From contig CAYWLR010000015.1 of NCBI GenBank assembly GCA_964459465.1, positions 18,137 to 82,136 of the forward strand: a DNA stretch of 64,000 bases, read 5' to 3'. The notes below the pieces were generated by a model. That model was given only the letters and a program-made list of their open reading frames with translations. It had not been told where the DNA came from and made no database searches. Positions 34,636 through 44,220 of the stretch are shown piece by piece. A program made the position numbers and the translations under genes. Each line of letters starts with the position of its first letter. Within the stretch, counting starts at the first letter, position 1. Source of the stretch: CALAMC01 sp964459465. GTDB taxonomy: Bacteria; Zixibacteria; MSB-5A5; GN15; PGXB01.

Positions 34636-36165
34636 TTATCGAAAAGCCTGCCGAATGGCCGCATTGTATCCAACGCGAGCCGGATAAAATCCGGCTTCGG
34701 CCGATTTTCTGGCGTGAAAATCGGCCAGGGCACCCGTTGTCACCAACGACAAATAATAATGAACCACTCCGTTATTTTCCAACAAAGCCAGACATTTATA
34801 AAAATTGTCCCGCGATGATTCATAATTCTTCAAAAGATAATCCTGAAAACCTTTGACGGCGTATGGCAATGCCCGACCAAATTGCCCGACACGGCATGCC
34901 TCGGAGATTATTCCCGGATCGTTCAAATTCTGGAACTCAAAATACATATGCGGAAAATCGACCAGAGTATAGTCTCCACGCTCAAGACCCTCGGCGATAA
35001 ACGCCAGATAATCGGCGATCGGACCGGGTCGTCCACCATGCAAGCCAACTTCCGATACAATTCGACGATTCAAAGGGTCAAAGTGCCCCGATGAAACCCA
35101 GCTCGAATAGCCACACATGATCGAATTATCATCGGCGACATCGACCGCGCCGCATAAATGGCTGATTTCATGAACCAAAAGTTGTCCGATTTGCATCGCT
35201 CGGAAAGAATCATAATCCTCACCCGGCATTTCCAGAGCCGTGACGACGGCCAGACGATAACCGACATCGGCCAGCCCGACCTGAATCCGGTCGCGGCTGA
35301 CAAACACCTTGTCCGGATCGGTTATGCGATAAATAATTACCCGCATCGGCCCGTTTTTCGACGATAAAATATTTCGGCCCTCCCGGAAAACATCTTCAAG
35401 CCTATCCAATGGCCCCGGCGCTAATCCGATTTTGCTTTTGTTGAGGATTTTAAGCCCTAAGCCGAAGTCCCGATGGAAAATCCGCGAGGCATAATCAAAG
35501 GCCAGCTCCAGATCGGAATCGAATTCTTCGGCGTAAATTTCGACCTCAAGCGCCTTGGCGACCGGTTCATGCCGATAATGACGCGAGGGCAACTCGGACA
35601 TCATTTGCTCAATCTGGCGCATGAAAACAAAATTAGGCAACTCCCTCGGCTGCCGCTCGATATTGACACCATCGAAATATAACCACCTCTTGAGACCGGA
35701 CATAGTGACCGGCTTTCCGGAATAAATCACACCGCCACCGCATAAATCTCGAATTGTCAGCCGCAAATGGGAGGATATTTCGAAATCCGGAAACGGCCAT
35801 TGAAGACAATCGTCCAAAAGGGGGGCATCGAAGCGGCGGCAGGTGATTTTGCCACCTATTTCGGCGCTATATTTGAATCCCGCGTTATTCAAAGCCCGGT
35901 CCCTTTCCGGCAAAGTCGACAGGGTATCGGAATTAACAATCTCCGCCTCCCAACCCTTTTTCCAAAAATAGTATTCGAGGTGAGATATCAGACATTGCCG
36001 CAAACCAGAGACCAAAAAGCGGTCATTATCACCGGTTATTGACAGATTAAGTGTCACGGCCATTCGTTCGGGCGCCAGATCTGCCGAAGGCGCCGCAAAA
36101 GCGGTCGCTGTTAAATTTACGGCCGTCAAGACGACCGCAAAACAGGTAAATTTAAAGCCAAACAT
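34636..36165 (-). CDS. secreted metzincin-like zinc protease, previously unassigned
   Basis: The 509-residue product has a signal peptide (to about 24, TATAFA). Residues 332-342 read HEISHLCGAVD, a metzincin zinc site H-E-x-x-H-x-x-G-x-x-D with Asp as third ligand, and SIMCGY eight residues later could be the Met-turn (M350). The N-terminal half has no family I recognise. The C-terminal ~110 residues (ALPYAVKGFQDYLLKNYESSRDNFYKCLALLE) look like a helical TPR-type tail. There is no Shine-Dalgarno; a TATAAA box lies close to the ATG. It diverges from the TPR lipoprotein gene, sharing a 69-base promoter region. Confidence 0.7.
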   Translation of the reverse strand: MFGFKFTCFAVVLTAVNLTATAFAAPSADLAPERMAVTLNLSITGDNDRFLVSGLRQCLISHLEYYFWKKGWEAEIVNSDTLSTLPERDRALNNAGFKYSAEIGGKITCRRFDAPLLDDCLQWPFPDFEISSHLRLTIRDLCGGGVIYSGKPVTMSGLKRWLYFDGVNIERQPRELPNFVFMRQIEQMMSELPSRHYRHEPVAKALEVEIYAEEFDSDLELAFDYASRIFHRDFGLGLKILNKSKIGLAPGPLDRLEDVFREGRNILSSKNGPMRVIIYRITDPDKVFVSRDRIQVGLADVGYRLAVVTALEMPGEDYDSFRAMQIGQLLVHEISHLCGAVDVADDNSIMCGYSSWVSSGHFDPLNRRIVSEVGLHGGRPGPIADYLAFIAEGLERGDYTLVDFPHMYFEFQNLNDPGIISEACRVGQFGRALPYAVKGFQDYLLKNYESSRDNFYKCLALLENNGVVHYYLSLVTTGALADFHARKSAEAGFYPARVGYNAAIRQAFR

Positions 36166-36197
36166 GTTCTTTATACGGCATAATTGGGCAAAAGTGC

Positions 36198-36226
36198 TTG
36201 AAAATCAAGAGCCGACCGGCTATAAT
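36198..36226 (+). promoter_or_regulatory. consensus sigma-70 promoter, leaderless
   Basis: TTGAAA (36198-36203), a 17-base spacer and TATAAT (36221-36226) lie directly before the ATG at 36235. Only eight bases separate the -10 box from the start codon, and no Shine-Dalgarno is possible. Confidence 0.75.
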
Positions 36227-36234
36227 TGAACGTA

Positions 36235-37086
36235 ATGTTGAGGAATATCACATTTATAATACTTATGTTGTCAGCCCTGCTGTCATTGGGCTGTGGCAAA
36301 AACAAAGATATTGTAGCCTTAAAACAGGAAGGCCAGGCCGCCCTGGCCCAGGGTAAAAGCGAGCTGGCCATCAATATTTTCCGGCAAGCATACAAAGAAA
36401 TGCCCTCGGACCGCGATGTTATCGTCGGGCTGGCTTCCGCTTATAAGAAGGCCCTGATTACGGATTCGGCCTATTCCTATTATAAAAGGGCCAAATTGCT
36501 TTATAATAATGATCGCGAGGTCAACCGGGAATTACTACGAATGGCCCCGGCTTACAAGGATTATGACATTGCCTTTAAAGCCATCGCCGCCCTGATCAAC
36601 ACCGGTGACAACGAAAAGTTGTACTGGCCGCAGCTGGCCGAGCTGTACTACATGGACAAGCAATACTATAAGGCGGCTTCTTATTATAAATTGCTGATCG
36701 AAGACGATTCAAGTAATGCCTATTACTATCTGTCATTGGCGGGCGTCCTCTCCCTGGGACAAACACCGGCCGAATCCAATAAGGTATTGTTTGCCGCGGT
36801 CGAGAAATTCGGACCGCGACCGGAATTTTATACCAATATCGCGGTGAATTACACCAATATGGCCATGTTCAAAGAAGCGGAAAAGTATTTTCGCCTGAGT
36901 CTGGAATTGAGTAGCGATAATGTTCCCACCTGGGTAAACCTGGCCAACGTGCTGACGACTATGGATGATCGCAAAAAAAAGCTGGAAGCGCTGGAAATTT
37001 ATAAAACATACAAGGACCAGACTCCGGCCTTTTACAAACTGGATTCGATTATTACAGCGCTCCAGAGCGAACTGGGTGTGGAATAG
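36235..37086 (+). CDS. TPR-repeat lipoprotein
   Basis: The 283-residue product has a lipobox (LLSLGCGKN, Cys near 19) and about six TPR-like helical repeats, e.g. EGQAALAQGKSELAINIFRQAY and TNMAMFKEAEKYFRLSLEL. Such proteins scaffold envelope assemblies, including polysaccharide export machines. I chose the ATG at 36235 (the TTG at 36226 lies within the -10 box). It heads the long plus-strand polysaccharide locus and is followed by an epimerase gene 35 bases on. Confidence 0.82.
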   Translation: MLRNITFIILMLSALLSLGCGKNKDIVALKQEGQAALAQGKSELAINIFRQAYKEMPSDRDVIVGLASAYKKALITDSAYSYYKRAKLLYNNDREVNRELLRMAPAYKDYDIAFKAIAALINTGDNEKLYWPQLAELYYMDKQYYKAASYYKLLIEDDSSNAYYYLSLAGVLSLGQTPAESNKVLFAAVEKFGPRPEFYTNIAVNYTNMAMFKEAEKYFRLSLELSSDNVPTWVNLANVLTTMDDRKKKLEALEIYKTYKDQTPAFYKLDSIITALQSELGVE

Positions 37087-37121
37087 CCTTCAATGATTTG
37101 TCGAATCCGCGCGACATTTAT

Positions 37122-38123
37122 ATGATGAACAACGGATTAACCGATAGAAAAGTCCTGGTGACGGGCGCCGATGGGTTTATCGGCTCGCATCTGACCGAGT
37201 TTCTATATTCATCGGGGGCCGCAGTCAAAGCACTGTCATATTATAACTCTTTCAACTTCCGGGGCTGGCTTGAGGATATCGAGATTAAAGACAGAATAGA
37301 AATCGTCGCCGGGGATATCCGCGATGCCGCCTTTTGTCGGGCACTTTTAAAAGACATTGATATCGTCTTCCATCTGGCGGCCCTTATCGCTGTCCCCTAT
37401 TCCTACACCGCCCCAACCAGTTACATTGACACCAATGTTAAAGGAACTCTGAATCTATGTCAGGCGGCGCTGGATAACGGTGTTAAAAGATTCATTCATT
37501 TATCGACAAGCGAGGTCTATGGCACAGCCATCCACGTTCCCATCGATGAGAATCATCCTCTCCAGCCGCAATCACCGTACAGCGCCTCCAAAATCGGCGG
37601 CGATGCCGTCGCCAAAAGTTTTTATCATGCCTTTAACCTGCCCGTTGTCATCGCCCGACCGTTTAATACCTACGGTCCCCGGCAGTCGGCCCGGGCCATT
37701 ATTCCGACCATTATCACGCAACTGACCGCGGGACAAAAACAGGTCAGACTGGGCAATCTCGCCCCCGCCCGCGATTTTACTTTTGTTGCCGACGTATGCC
37801 GGGGTCTGGCGGCGTTAGCCGGATGCGAACGCGCGGTCGGGGAAACGGTCAACATCGGCTCCGGCGCGGAGATTTCCATCGGCAAACTGTTTGAAAAAAT
37901 AAAGAGCATCATGCGCAGTTCCGCCGAGAGCATGACCGATATAGCAAGAATCCGTCCGGAAAAATCGGAGGTCTATCGACTGCTGTGCGACAGCTCCAAA
38001 ATGAAAAAACTGACCGGTTTTGCCCCTGAAATTGATATCGACCGGGGCCTGTCGCTGACCGTGGAATGGTTTTCCAAAAAGGAAAACCTCGCCCGTTATA
38101 AAGGGGACATTTATAATGTCTAA
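37122..38123 (+). CDS. NAD-dependent nucleotide-sugar 4,6-dehydratase/epimerase
   Basis: This 333-residue extended SDR has VLVTGADGFIGSHLTEFL, the catalytic YSASK, and NTYGPRQSARAIIPTIITQL, a pattern of 4,6-dehydratases of the LegB/GlcNAc-type (STSEVYGTA gives the Thr-Ser-Glu of dehydratases). It would make a 4-keto-6-deoxy sugar nucleotide. Starts at 37098 (TTG) and 37122 (ATG) both lack a clear ribosome binding site; I prefer ATG. The next gene starts within its last eight bases. In this locus it likely feeds the aminotransferase encoded two genes downstream. Confidence 0.87.
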   Translation: MMNNGLTDRKVLVTGADGFIGSHLTEFLYSSGAAVKALSYYNSFNFRGWLEDIEIKDRIEIVAGDIRDAAFCRALLKDIDIVFHLAALIAVPYSYTAPTSYIDTNVKGTLNLCQAALDNGVKRFIHLSTSEVYGTAIHVPIDENHPLQPQSPYSASKIGGDAVAKSFYHAFNLPVVIARPFNTYGPRQSARAIIPTIITQLTAGQKQVRLGNLAPARDFTFVADVCRGLAALAGCERAVGETVNIGSGAEISIGKLFEKIKSIMRSSAESMTDIARIRPEKSEVYRLLCDSSKMKKLTGFAPEIDIDRGLSLTVEWFSKKENLARYKGDIYNV

Positions 38124-38832
38124 ACGGGCGGTAATTCTGGCAGGAGGCGCCGGCAGCCGCCTGCGGCCTTATACCGTAACCCTGCCCAAACCGCTCATGC
38201 CGGTCGGGGACCTGCCCATCCTGGAAATTGTCATCCGACAACTATCATCTTTCGCATTCGAACGAATAACTATGGCGGTGGGACATCAGGCCGGGATCAT
38301 CCGGGCTTTTTGCAACGACGGCCAGAAATGGAACGTCAAAATCGATTATTCCGAAGAGAAAAGCCCGCTGGGGACGATGGGCCCGCTTAAACTTATCTCC
38401 GACCTGCCGGACAATTTCCTGATTATGAACGGTGATGTTTTGACCGACCTCGACTTCGATAAATTTTTTAAACTTCATGTTGATTCGAAAAATCTGTTTA
38501 CCATCGCTTCATATAAAAGACGCCAGATTACCGATTTCGGAGTCCTTCAGATTTCAGGCGACGGTTTATTAACTGGTTTTGCCGAAAAGCCGGCCGTTGA
38601 ACACATCGTCAGCATGGGCATCTATATGGCTTCGAAAGAAATTTTGAATTATATCCCGGAAAATCAACCCTTCGGTTTCGATCAGCTGGTTTTAACGCTC
38701 ATCGAAGAACGTCGCCCCCCCGGCATCACGGCACATCATGGCCAATGGCTCGACATCGGGCGCTTCGAAGATTATCAGGCCGCCATTGAGGAATTCGACC
38801 GCAACCGACATCGCTATCTGAAAGGCCGGTGA
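38116..38832 (+). CDS. sugar-phosphate nucleotidyltransferase
   Basis: The 238-residue enzyme has the signature AVILAGGAGSRLRPYTVTLPKPLMPVGDLPI, then the metal-site MNGDVLTDLDF and TDFGVLQ and VSMGIYMAS segments. It joins a sugar-1-phosphate to a nucleotide (GlmU/RfbA/mannose-1-P guanylyltransferase type). The substrate is not clear; the neighbouring 4,6-dehydratase and aminotransferase suggest the pathway for a dideoxy amino sugar. It overlaps the previous gene by eight bases and abuts the next one (TGA-ATG). Confidence 0.9.
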   Translation: MSKRAVILAGGAGSRLRPYTVTLPKPLMPVGDLPILEIVIRQLSSFAFERITMAVGHQAGIIRAFCNDGQKWNVKIDYSEEKSPLGTMGPLKLISDLPDNFLIMNGDVLTDLDFDKFFKLHVDSKNLFTIASYKRRQITDFGVLQISGDGLLTGFAEKPAVEHIVSMGIYMASKEILNYIPENQPFGFDQLVLTLIEERRPPGITAHHGQWLDIGRFEDYQAAIEEFDRNRHRYLKGR

Positions 38833-39957
38833 ATGGACTGGAAAATTACTCTGGCCGAACCCGACCTCGACGAAAGTGATACCCAGGCCGTCGCCGATGT
38901 CGTACGAAGCGGCTGGCTGACCATGGGGCCCCGCGTGGCCGAATTCGAACGACTCTGGTGTGATTTGACGAAAGCCTCTTACGCCCGTGCGGTTTCCAGT
39001 GGAACAGCGGCTCTTCATCTGGCTTTTCTGGCGCTGGGACTGGGCCCCGGCGATGAAGTCATCTGCCCGGCGCTATCCTATGTGGCCACTGCCAACGCCG
39101 CTCGCTATGTCGGCGCCAGAGTCATCTTCGCCGATGCCGTCTCGGCCCGTGACCTGACGGTTGACCCCGATGATATAAAAATTAAAATTACGCCGAAAAC
39201 CCGGGCAATTATAGTTATGCACTTCGGCGGCTTTATGTGCCACATGGACCGCATTATGGAATTGGCCCGCACCCGAAATATATTCGTCATTGAGGATGCC
39301 GCGCACGCGCCTTTGGCCGTCTGGAATGACAAAACCGGCAGGGCAAAAATGGCCGGAGCCATCGGTGACTGCGGGGCTTTCAGCTTCTATGGCAATAAAA
39401 ACTTGACCACCGGCGAAGGCGGCATGGTAACCACCCATTCCGAAGAGCTCGCCGAACGAGTGAAGCTCCTTCGCTCGCACGGCATGACCAGCACCACCTA
39501 TGACCGACATCACGGCCAAAAGTCATCTTATGATGTCGTCGCCACCGGTTATAATTATCGCATGGATGACATCCGGGCGGCGTTGGGAATAAACCAGCTG
39601 AAAAAACTCGTTATTAATACACAGAAAAGACGGCAGATTACGGCCTGGTACCGCGAAATGCTCGCCGGCAATGAAAACATAATTATCCCTTTCGTCGACC
39701 GGGACTTGAACCTTTCGGCCTGCCACCTGATGGTCATCATAGCCAAAAACGGCCCGGATATAATCAGGCAAAGGTTGACCGACAACGGTATTCAGACCAG
39801 CCAGCATTATACCCTTATCCCGGATTTCAAGGATTTTGGCGGGGCGTCTTTTTCGCCGAGGGACAAATTAATCGCTAATTCATTGACTTTGCCTCTCCAC
39901 CCCAAAATGACCCGGGAACAGGTTATCTTCATAACAAATATAATTAACGAGATTTAA
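38833..39957 (+). CDS. DegT/DnrJ/EryC1 sugar aminotransferase
   Basis: The 374-residue PLP enzyme has VSSGTAALHLAFLALGLGPGDEVI, VIEDAAHAPLA (pyridine-binding Asp) and SFYGNKNLTTGEGGMV with the Schiff-base lysine, all hallmarks of sugar aminotransferases. It converts a keto sugar nucleotide into an amino sugar using glutamate. It starts directly after the nucleotidyltransferase stop. Whether it acts at C3 or C4 is not determinable. With the upstream dehydratase and the downstream formyltransferase it supports an N-formylated amino sugar pathway. Confidence 0.92.
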   Translation: MDWKITLAEPDLDESDTQAVADVVRSGWLTMGPRVAEFERLWCDLTKASYARAVSSGTAALHLAFLALGLGPGDEVICPALSYVATANAARYVGARVIFADAVSARDLTVDPDDIKIKITPKTRAIIVMHFGGFMCHMDRIMELARTRNIFVIEDAAHAPLAVWNDKTGRAKMAGAIGDCGAFSFYGNKNLTTGEGGMVTTHSEELAERVKLLRSHGMTSTTYDRHHGQKSSYDVVATGYNYRMDDIRAALGINQLKKLVINTQKRRQITAWYREMLAGNENIIIPFVDRDLNLSACHLMVIIAKNGPDIIRQRLTDNGIQTSQHYTLIPDFKDFGGASFSPRDKLIANSLTLPLHPKMTREQVIFITNIINEI

Positions 39958-40060
39958 CAGAAAGGGCGTGCCGGATGGCATTCAGGGATTTATATTGTCG
40001 CCGGCAGGAAAAGTTATAAATTACTGCCGATATCGATAGAAAGATTATTGAGGAATAAAT

Positions 40061-41011
40061 ATGTCGAAAAATTTTGCCCTGACCGGCGCTTCGGGATATG
40101 TCGCCCCGAGACATTTAAAAGCCATTCGCGATTCCGGTAATACGCTGGTGGCGGCGGTTGACCCCCACGATTCGGTGGGCATACTGGACAGCTACTTCCG
40201 CGAGGTGCGCTTCTTCACGGAATTCGAACGGTTCGACCGCCATGTCGAAAAACTCCGCCGCCAGAATAACGACCGGAGGGTACATTATGTCAGCATCTGT
40301 TCACCCAATTATTTGCATGACGCCCATTGCCGTTTCGCCCTGCGCGTCGGGGCCGATGCCATTTGCGAAAAACCACTGGTTTTAAACCCCTGGAATATCG
40401 ACGCCTTAAGGGAACTCGAAGAGGAAAGCGGTCATCGCATTTTTACTATTTTACAGCTTCGCGTCCACCCGTCGATGATTGAACTCCGCCGCAAATTACG
40501 CGAGCAGCTAAGCAACACCCGTAAAGACGTGCGACTGACATATATCACGTCACGCGGACTCTGGTACCTGGTCTCCTGGAAAGGCCAGGTGGAACGTTCC
40601 GGAGGGCTGGCCACCAATATCGGCATTCACTTTTTCGATATTTTGATGTGGTTGTTCGGCGACGTTAAACACAGCGAAGTGCACTATGCCTCGCCCACTA
40701 AAACCGGCGGGTTTATCGAACTCAACAACGCCCGTGTCCAGTGGTACTTATCCATTGATGCCGATGACCTTCCCCCGGACGTGAAAGAAAAAGGCCAGGC
40801 GACATATCGTTCGATAACCATGGACGGCGAAGAAATCGAATTTTCCGGCGGCTTCACCGATTTGCATACGGTCGTCTATAAGGAGACGCTGGCCGGAAAC
40901 GGTTTCGGACTTGAAGACGCCCGACCGTCGATTGAGCTGGTCCACGGCATCCGCAACGCCGCCGCCACCGGAACCAAAGAACACTCGCACCCGCATATCA
41001 GCCGCCTGTAA
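40061..41011 (+). CDS. Gfo/Idh-type oxidoreductase, WbpB/WlbA-like
   Basis: The 316-residue protein has the opening FALTGASGYVAPRHLKAIRD, DPHDSVGILDSYF and CEKPLVLNPWN, the closest match I know being WbpB/WlbA, which oxidises UDP-N-acetylglucosaminuronate at C3. The Lys of the EKP motif and the late GGLATNIGIHFFDILMWLFG complete the catalytic set. GAGGA precedes the ATG. It stands 100 bases after the aminotransferase, which could be its partner (as WbpE is for WbpB). Confidence 0.9.
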   Translation: MSKNFALTGASGYVAPRHLKAIRDSGNTLVAAVDPHDSVGILDSYFREVRFFTEFERFDRHVEKLRRQNNDRRVHYVSICSPNYLHDAHCRFALRVGADAICEKPLVLNPWNIDALRELEEESGHRIFTILQLRVHPSMIELRRKLREQLSNTRKDVRLTYITSRGLWYLVSWKGQVERSGGLATNIGIHFFDILMWLFGDVKHSEVHYASPTKTGGFIELNNARVQWYLSIDADDLPPDVKEKGQATYRSITMDGEEIEFSGGFTDLHTVVYKETLAGNGFGLEDARPSIELVHGIRNAAATGTKEHSHPHISRL

Positions 41012-41380
41012 CCGGCGGCTTTTGGTGTCTAATAATTGACTGATATGAAATCGATTCATTGGGGTCCGGTAAAACCAATATATTTTTGAATCAGCCGAAA
41101 ATTACCAACCAATTAAGGAATAATTTTCCAGATTACCTTCATTTTATTTCTTCTTAATCCATTATTCCATATTCATAAGTATACCTAAAATAACGCTAAC
41201 GCATTGAAAAACAATGTCTTATGATTTCTATTTTCTTCTCATGATACTATATGGCATGATCTTTGATAAAAAAATTGTTTGATGATATGGATTATTTTAT
41301 TTAATCGCCGGTATTTGGGAATGTTCGTTATGATTTCTTTTTTATGCGAGTAGGCCGATTTGAGGTTTCTTAAAAGGAAT
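41012..41380. other. AT-rich intergenic region before the flippase
   Basis: About 370 bases of visibly AT-rich sequence without a gene. A promoter for the flippase operon is likely here (TATA- and TTGATA-like words at several places), but no single promoter can be chosen. The composition contrasts with the GC-rich genes on the left, as if this marks a junction of acquired DNA. Confidence 0.45.
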
Positions 41381-42733
41381 ATGTTAAACAATTATCTGCA
41401 TAAGTGGTTCCCAAGAGGCAGTTTTGGGCATAATATTATTACCCTCGTGTCGGGCACCGGCCTGGCACAAGCCATAGGGATTGTCGCAACTCCAATCTTA
41501 ACAAGGTTATTTACCCCGGTTGAATTCGGAATAGTTTCAATATATGTGTCTATCGTCGCAATTTTGACGATGATTATCTGTGGCCGTTATGAAATCGCAA
41601 TTGTTTTGCCTGATAAAGAAGAAGACGCACAAAATCTGGTCGGGCTCTCGCTTCTGATAACGTTGATTTCCACTTTGATTGCCCTGCCAGTGGTATTCTT
41701 TGCAGGAAATAAAATAGTTACGTTTTTAAATATTAGTGAAATTTCACCCTACCTCTGGTATATACCACTCTCGGTGGTCACCGTCGGAAGCTATCAAACC
41801 CTCAATTACTGGTCGACACGTAAAAAGAATTTTGGCCATATCGCCGCTGCGCTGGTCAGTCAATCGGTTTTGACGCAGGCGACCCAAATCGGTGCCGGCA
41901 TAATAATCTCCGGGAGCCCCGCCGGACTTATCTGGGGTCGCGTCGCGGGACAATTCGCGGCAACATTTGTAATTTTAAAGCAATTTATCAGGGACGATTT
42001 TAGAACATTTATTCGAAATGTAAAATTCGCCAATATACGCAGGCTCGCCCGAACATATTCCAGATTCCCCAAATTCCTCATGTTATCGCATTCGATGAAT
42101 GCCATCGCGCCGCAATTGCCCGTCTTTTTTATCGCAGGTTCGTCAACCGTTTTGCTGGGTTTATTCGGCCTTGCCAATCGGCTTATGGCCATGCCACTAT
42201 TGCTCATTTCGTCCTCTTTTTCACAAGTGTTTTACTCCGAAGCCGCCAGAGAACTCAACCAAAACGGGGCCTGCCCGGTTATTTACAGGAAAACCTTAAA
42301 GCGATTGACTCTGTTGTCTCTTGCAATATTTATCCCTCTATTTCTTCTTAATGACAACATTTATGTTTTGTTGCTGGGCAAAGAATGGATCGGCTTTGCC
42401 TCCATTATCAGAGCCTTGATTCCTTTATTCATGATACGATTCGTCGTAAACCCGCTAAGTGCCGTATTTATGGTCACGCGCCGCACTGACCTCGACCTGT
42501 ATTTTCAAATCATATTCATCACTTTATCCATTACCTCGCTTTGGTTTGGCGGACAAATCGGCGGTGGAATTTACTATGTCTATTGCTATTCCGGCGGAAT
42601 GTCGCTGGGATATTTATTGAATTTGGCCATTACACACAAATTGGCAAAAACAGGATATACAAAAAATGAAGGAAACTTTGAAGGAATGGTTCAAAGTCCC
42701 GCTTTATCTGGCCAGATCCAGAAAAGTGCGTAA
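41381..42733 (+). CDS. Wzx-like polysaccharide flippase
   Basis: The 450-residue protein is an integral membrane protein of the MATE/oligosaccharide flippase type, with about 12-14 helices and the N-terminus NIITLVSGTGLAQAIGIVATPILTRLF characteristic of Wzx/RfbX. It flips undecaprenyl-linked repeat units across the inner membrane. A TTG at 41360 could extend it, but AAAGGA and an ATG at 41381 fit family length. Its end overlaps the acyltransferase gene by 68 bases. Confidence 0.9.
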   Translation: MLNNYLHKWFPRGSFGHNIITLVSGTGLAQAIGIVATPILTRLFTPVEFGIVSIYVSIVAILTMIICGRYEIAIVLPDKEEDAQNLVGLSLLITLISTLIALPVVFFAGNKIVTFLNISEISPYLWYIPLSVVTVGSYQTLNYWSTRKKNFGHIAAALVSQSVLTQATQIGAGIIISGSPAGLIWGRVAGQFAATFVILKQFIRDDFRTFIRNVKFANIRRLARTYSRFPKFLMLSHSMNAIAPQLPVFFIAGSSTVLLGLFGLANRLMAMPLLLISSSFSQVFYSEAARELNQNGACPVIYRKTLKRLTLLSLAIFIPLFLLNDNIYVLLLGKEWIGFASIIRALIPLFMIRFVVNPLSAVFMVTRRTDLDLYFQIIFITLSITSLWFGGQIGGGIYYVYCYSGGMSLGYLLNLAITHKLAKTGYTKNEGNFEGMVQSPALSGQIQKSA

Positions 42734-43274
42734 CACGGCCGCGCCGATTTCTTTGCGGACACTTTTCTTTCAGAAAATAGTGGGGATAAACGCGGAAGCC
42801 TATTGGCCGACTCATTTTACAAGCGTCATTTCCAATCCGCGAAACATACTGATAGGTGTCGGCACCGCACCAGGCCTTTCGCCCGGCTGTTACATCCAGG
42901 GCCTCGGAATAATTATTATAGGCAATTATACTATAATCGCTCCTAATGTCGGAATAATCAGCGCCAATCATTCCGTAAAAGATCATCGACAGCACATCAA
43001 GGGAAAAGTCGAAATCGGGAATTACTGCTGGTTGGGAATGAACGCGATTATACTACCAGATGTGACTCTTGGGGATCACACCGTCGTGGCGGCCAATAGC
43101 GTCGTGACGAAATCTTACCCCGACGGCTATTGCATTATCGCCGGGTCACCTGCCCGAATTATAAAGACACTGAATCGGGAAGAAATCGTCAATTTCGAAA
43201 ATGATAACAAATTCATCGGTTATATTCCCGTTAATAAATTCGAGCGCTTTCGGAAAAGGTATCTCAATGTCTGA
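42666..43274 (+). CDS. hexapeptide-repeat acyltransferase (WbbJ/CysE type)
   Basis: The 202-residue protein has left-handed beta-helix repeats (IQGLGIIIIGNYTIIAPNVGIISANHS, VEIGNYCWLGMNAIILPDVTLGDHTVVAANSVV) and the closing IIAGSPARIIK. It transfers an acetyl or other acyl group from CoA to a sugar. The gene begins inside the flippase 3' end (68-base overlap in another frame), and its end overlaps the formyltransferase start by eight bases, so these genes are translationally linked. Confidence 0.9.
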   Translation: MKETLKEWFKVPLYLARSRKVRNTAAPISLRTLFFQKIVGINAEAYWPTHFTSVISNPRNILIGVGTAPGLSPGCYIQGLGIIIIGNYTIIAPNVGIISANHSVKDHRQHIKGKVEIGNYCWLGMNAIILPDVTLGDHTVVAANSVVTKSYPDGYCIIAGSPARIIKTLNREEIVNFENDNKFIGYIPVNKFERFRKRYLNV

Positions 43275-44214
43275 ACTGAAAATCGTTTTCATTGGACAAG
43301 AACATGAAATGTCGCACCGGCTCCTGCAACATGCCCTTGATTATCATTCCGTTGTGGGGATAGTGACATCGGCCCTGAGAAAACAGGCAAGGAAAGCCCA
43401 ACCCCGTAAATTGGCAAAGCTTCTCACGCGGATAATACGGCCCGGCCGGAAAACATTCCTGCAAATCGCCCGCGAGCGCAATATTCCATATCTGTATTTG
43501 AACGGACGAAAACACGACGATTTGCTTTCGCTTTTAAAACGGGTCAAACCGGACTTGATGTGCGTCGTGTCGATGTCACAGATCTTGAAACCCGAAGCTT
43601 TCACGTTTCCTCCCCTCGGCACAATAAACGTCCACCCATCTTACCTGCCCGATTATAGAGGTCCCAATCCCTGGTTTTGGCAATACTATAATTTCGAAAA
43701 GGAAGGCGGCGTAACCATACACTACATAGATGAACATGCGGATACCGGCGATATTATCGCCAGAAAAAAATATTCCATAGAGCCGGGGGAATCATTCTCA
43801 TCGGTTTATGCCAAAGCGACCAAACTTGCTCACGAAATGTTCGTGGATACTCTTAAGGATATCCTGGCTGGTAATGTCGTCAGAATTCGCCAGGTAAATC
43901 TTCCCTGCCCTCATATCGCGGACTTTGTCAAAACCGATGTTGACTATATCAAATGGAATGAATGGTCTATTGAAAGATGCTGGCACGTTCTTCGCGGGAC
44001 CACGAGCTGGACTTCCGAAATCGAGCCCCCGCGGGGCTGGAAAGCCGGACTCGGATGGAAAATCGGTGAATATGTAATAATCAAAAATGACGATCCCCCA
44101 GGTGCGGTGTGCAGAGATAAGGACGGCTGGTATGTTGCACACTGCGACGGAAAAATCCGCCTGGCCGTGAATTACAGCCTTAGGTCCATTTTGAAAGTAA
44201 TTGCATACAATTGA
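43267..44214 (+). CDS. formyltransferase, methionyl-tRNA formyltransferase-like (sugar N-formyltransferase)
   Basis: The 315-residue protein has the formyltransferase catalytic motif INVHPSYLPDYRGPNPWFWQ (Asn, His) and HYIDEHADTGDIIA (Asp), which bind N10-formyltetrahydrofolate. The C-terminal domain has WNEWSIERCWHVLRG. In polysaccharide loci such enzymes formylate 4-amino or 3-amino dideoxy sugar nucleotides (FdtF/WlaRD-like). The start at 43267 has AAAGG upstream and matches the family; the longer frame from 43201 overlaps the acyltransferase too far. Confidence 0.88.
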   Translation: MSELKIVFIGQEHEMSHRLLQHALDYHSVVGIVTSALRKQARKAQPRKLAKLLTRIIRPGRKTFLQIARERNIPYLYLNGRKHDDLLSLLKRVKPDLMCVVSMSQILKPEAFTFPPLGTINVHPSYLPDYRGPNPWFWQYYNFEKEGGVTIHYIDEHADTGDIIARKKYSIEPGESFSSVYAKATKLAHEMFVDTLKDILAGNVVRIRQVNLPCPHIADFVKTDVDYIKWNEWSIERCWHVLRGTTSWTSEIEPPRGWKAGLGWKIGEYVIIKNDDPPGAVCRDKDGWYVAHCDGKIRLAVNYSLRSILKVIAYN

Positions 44215-44220
44215 TTATTT

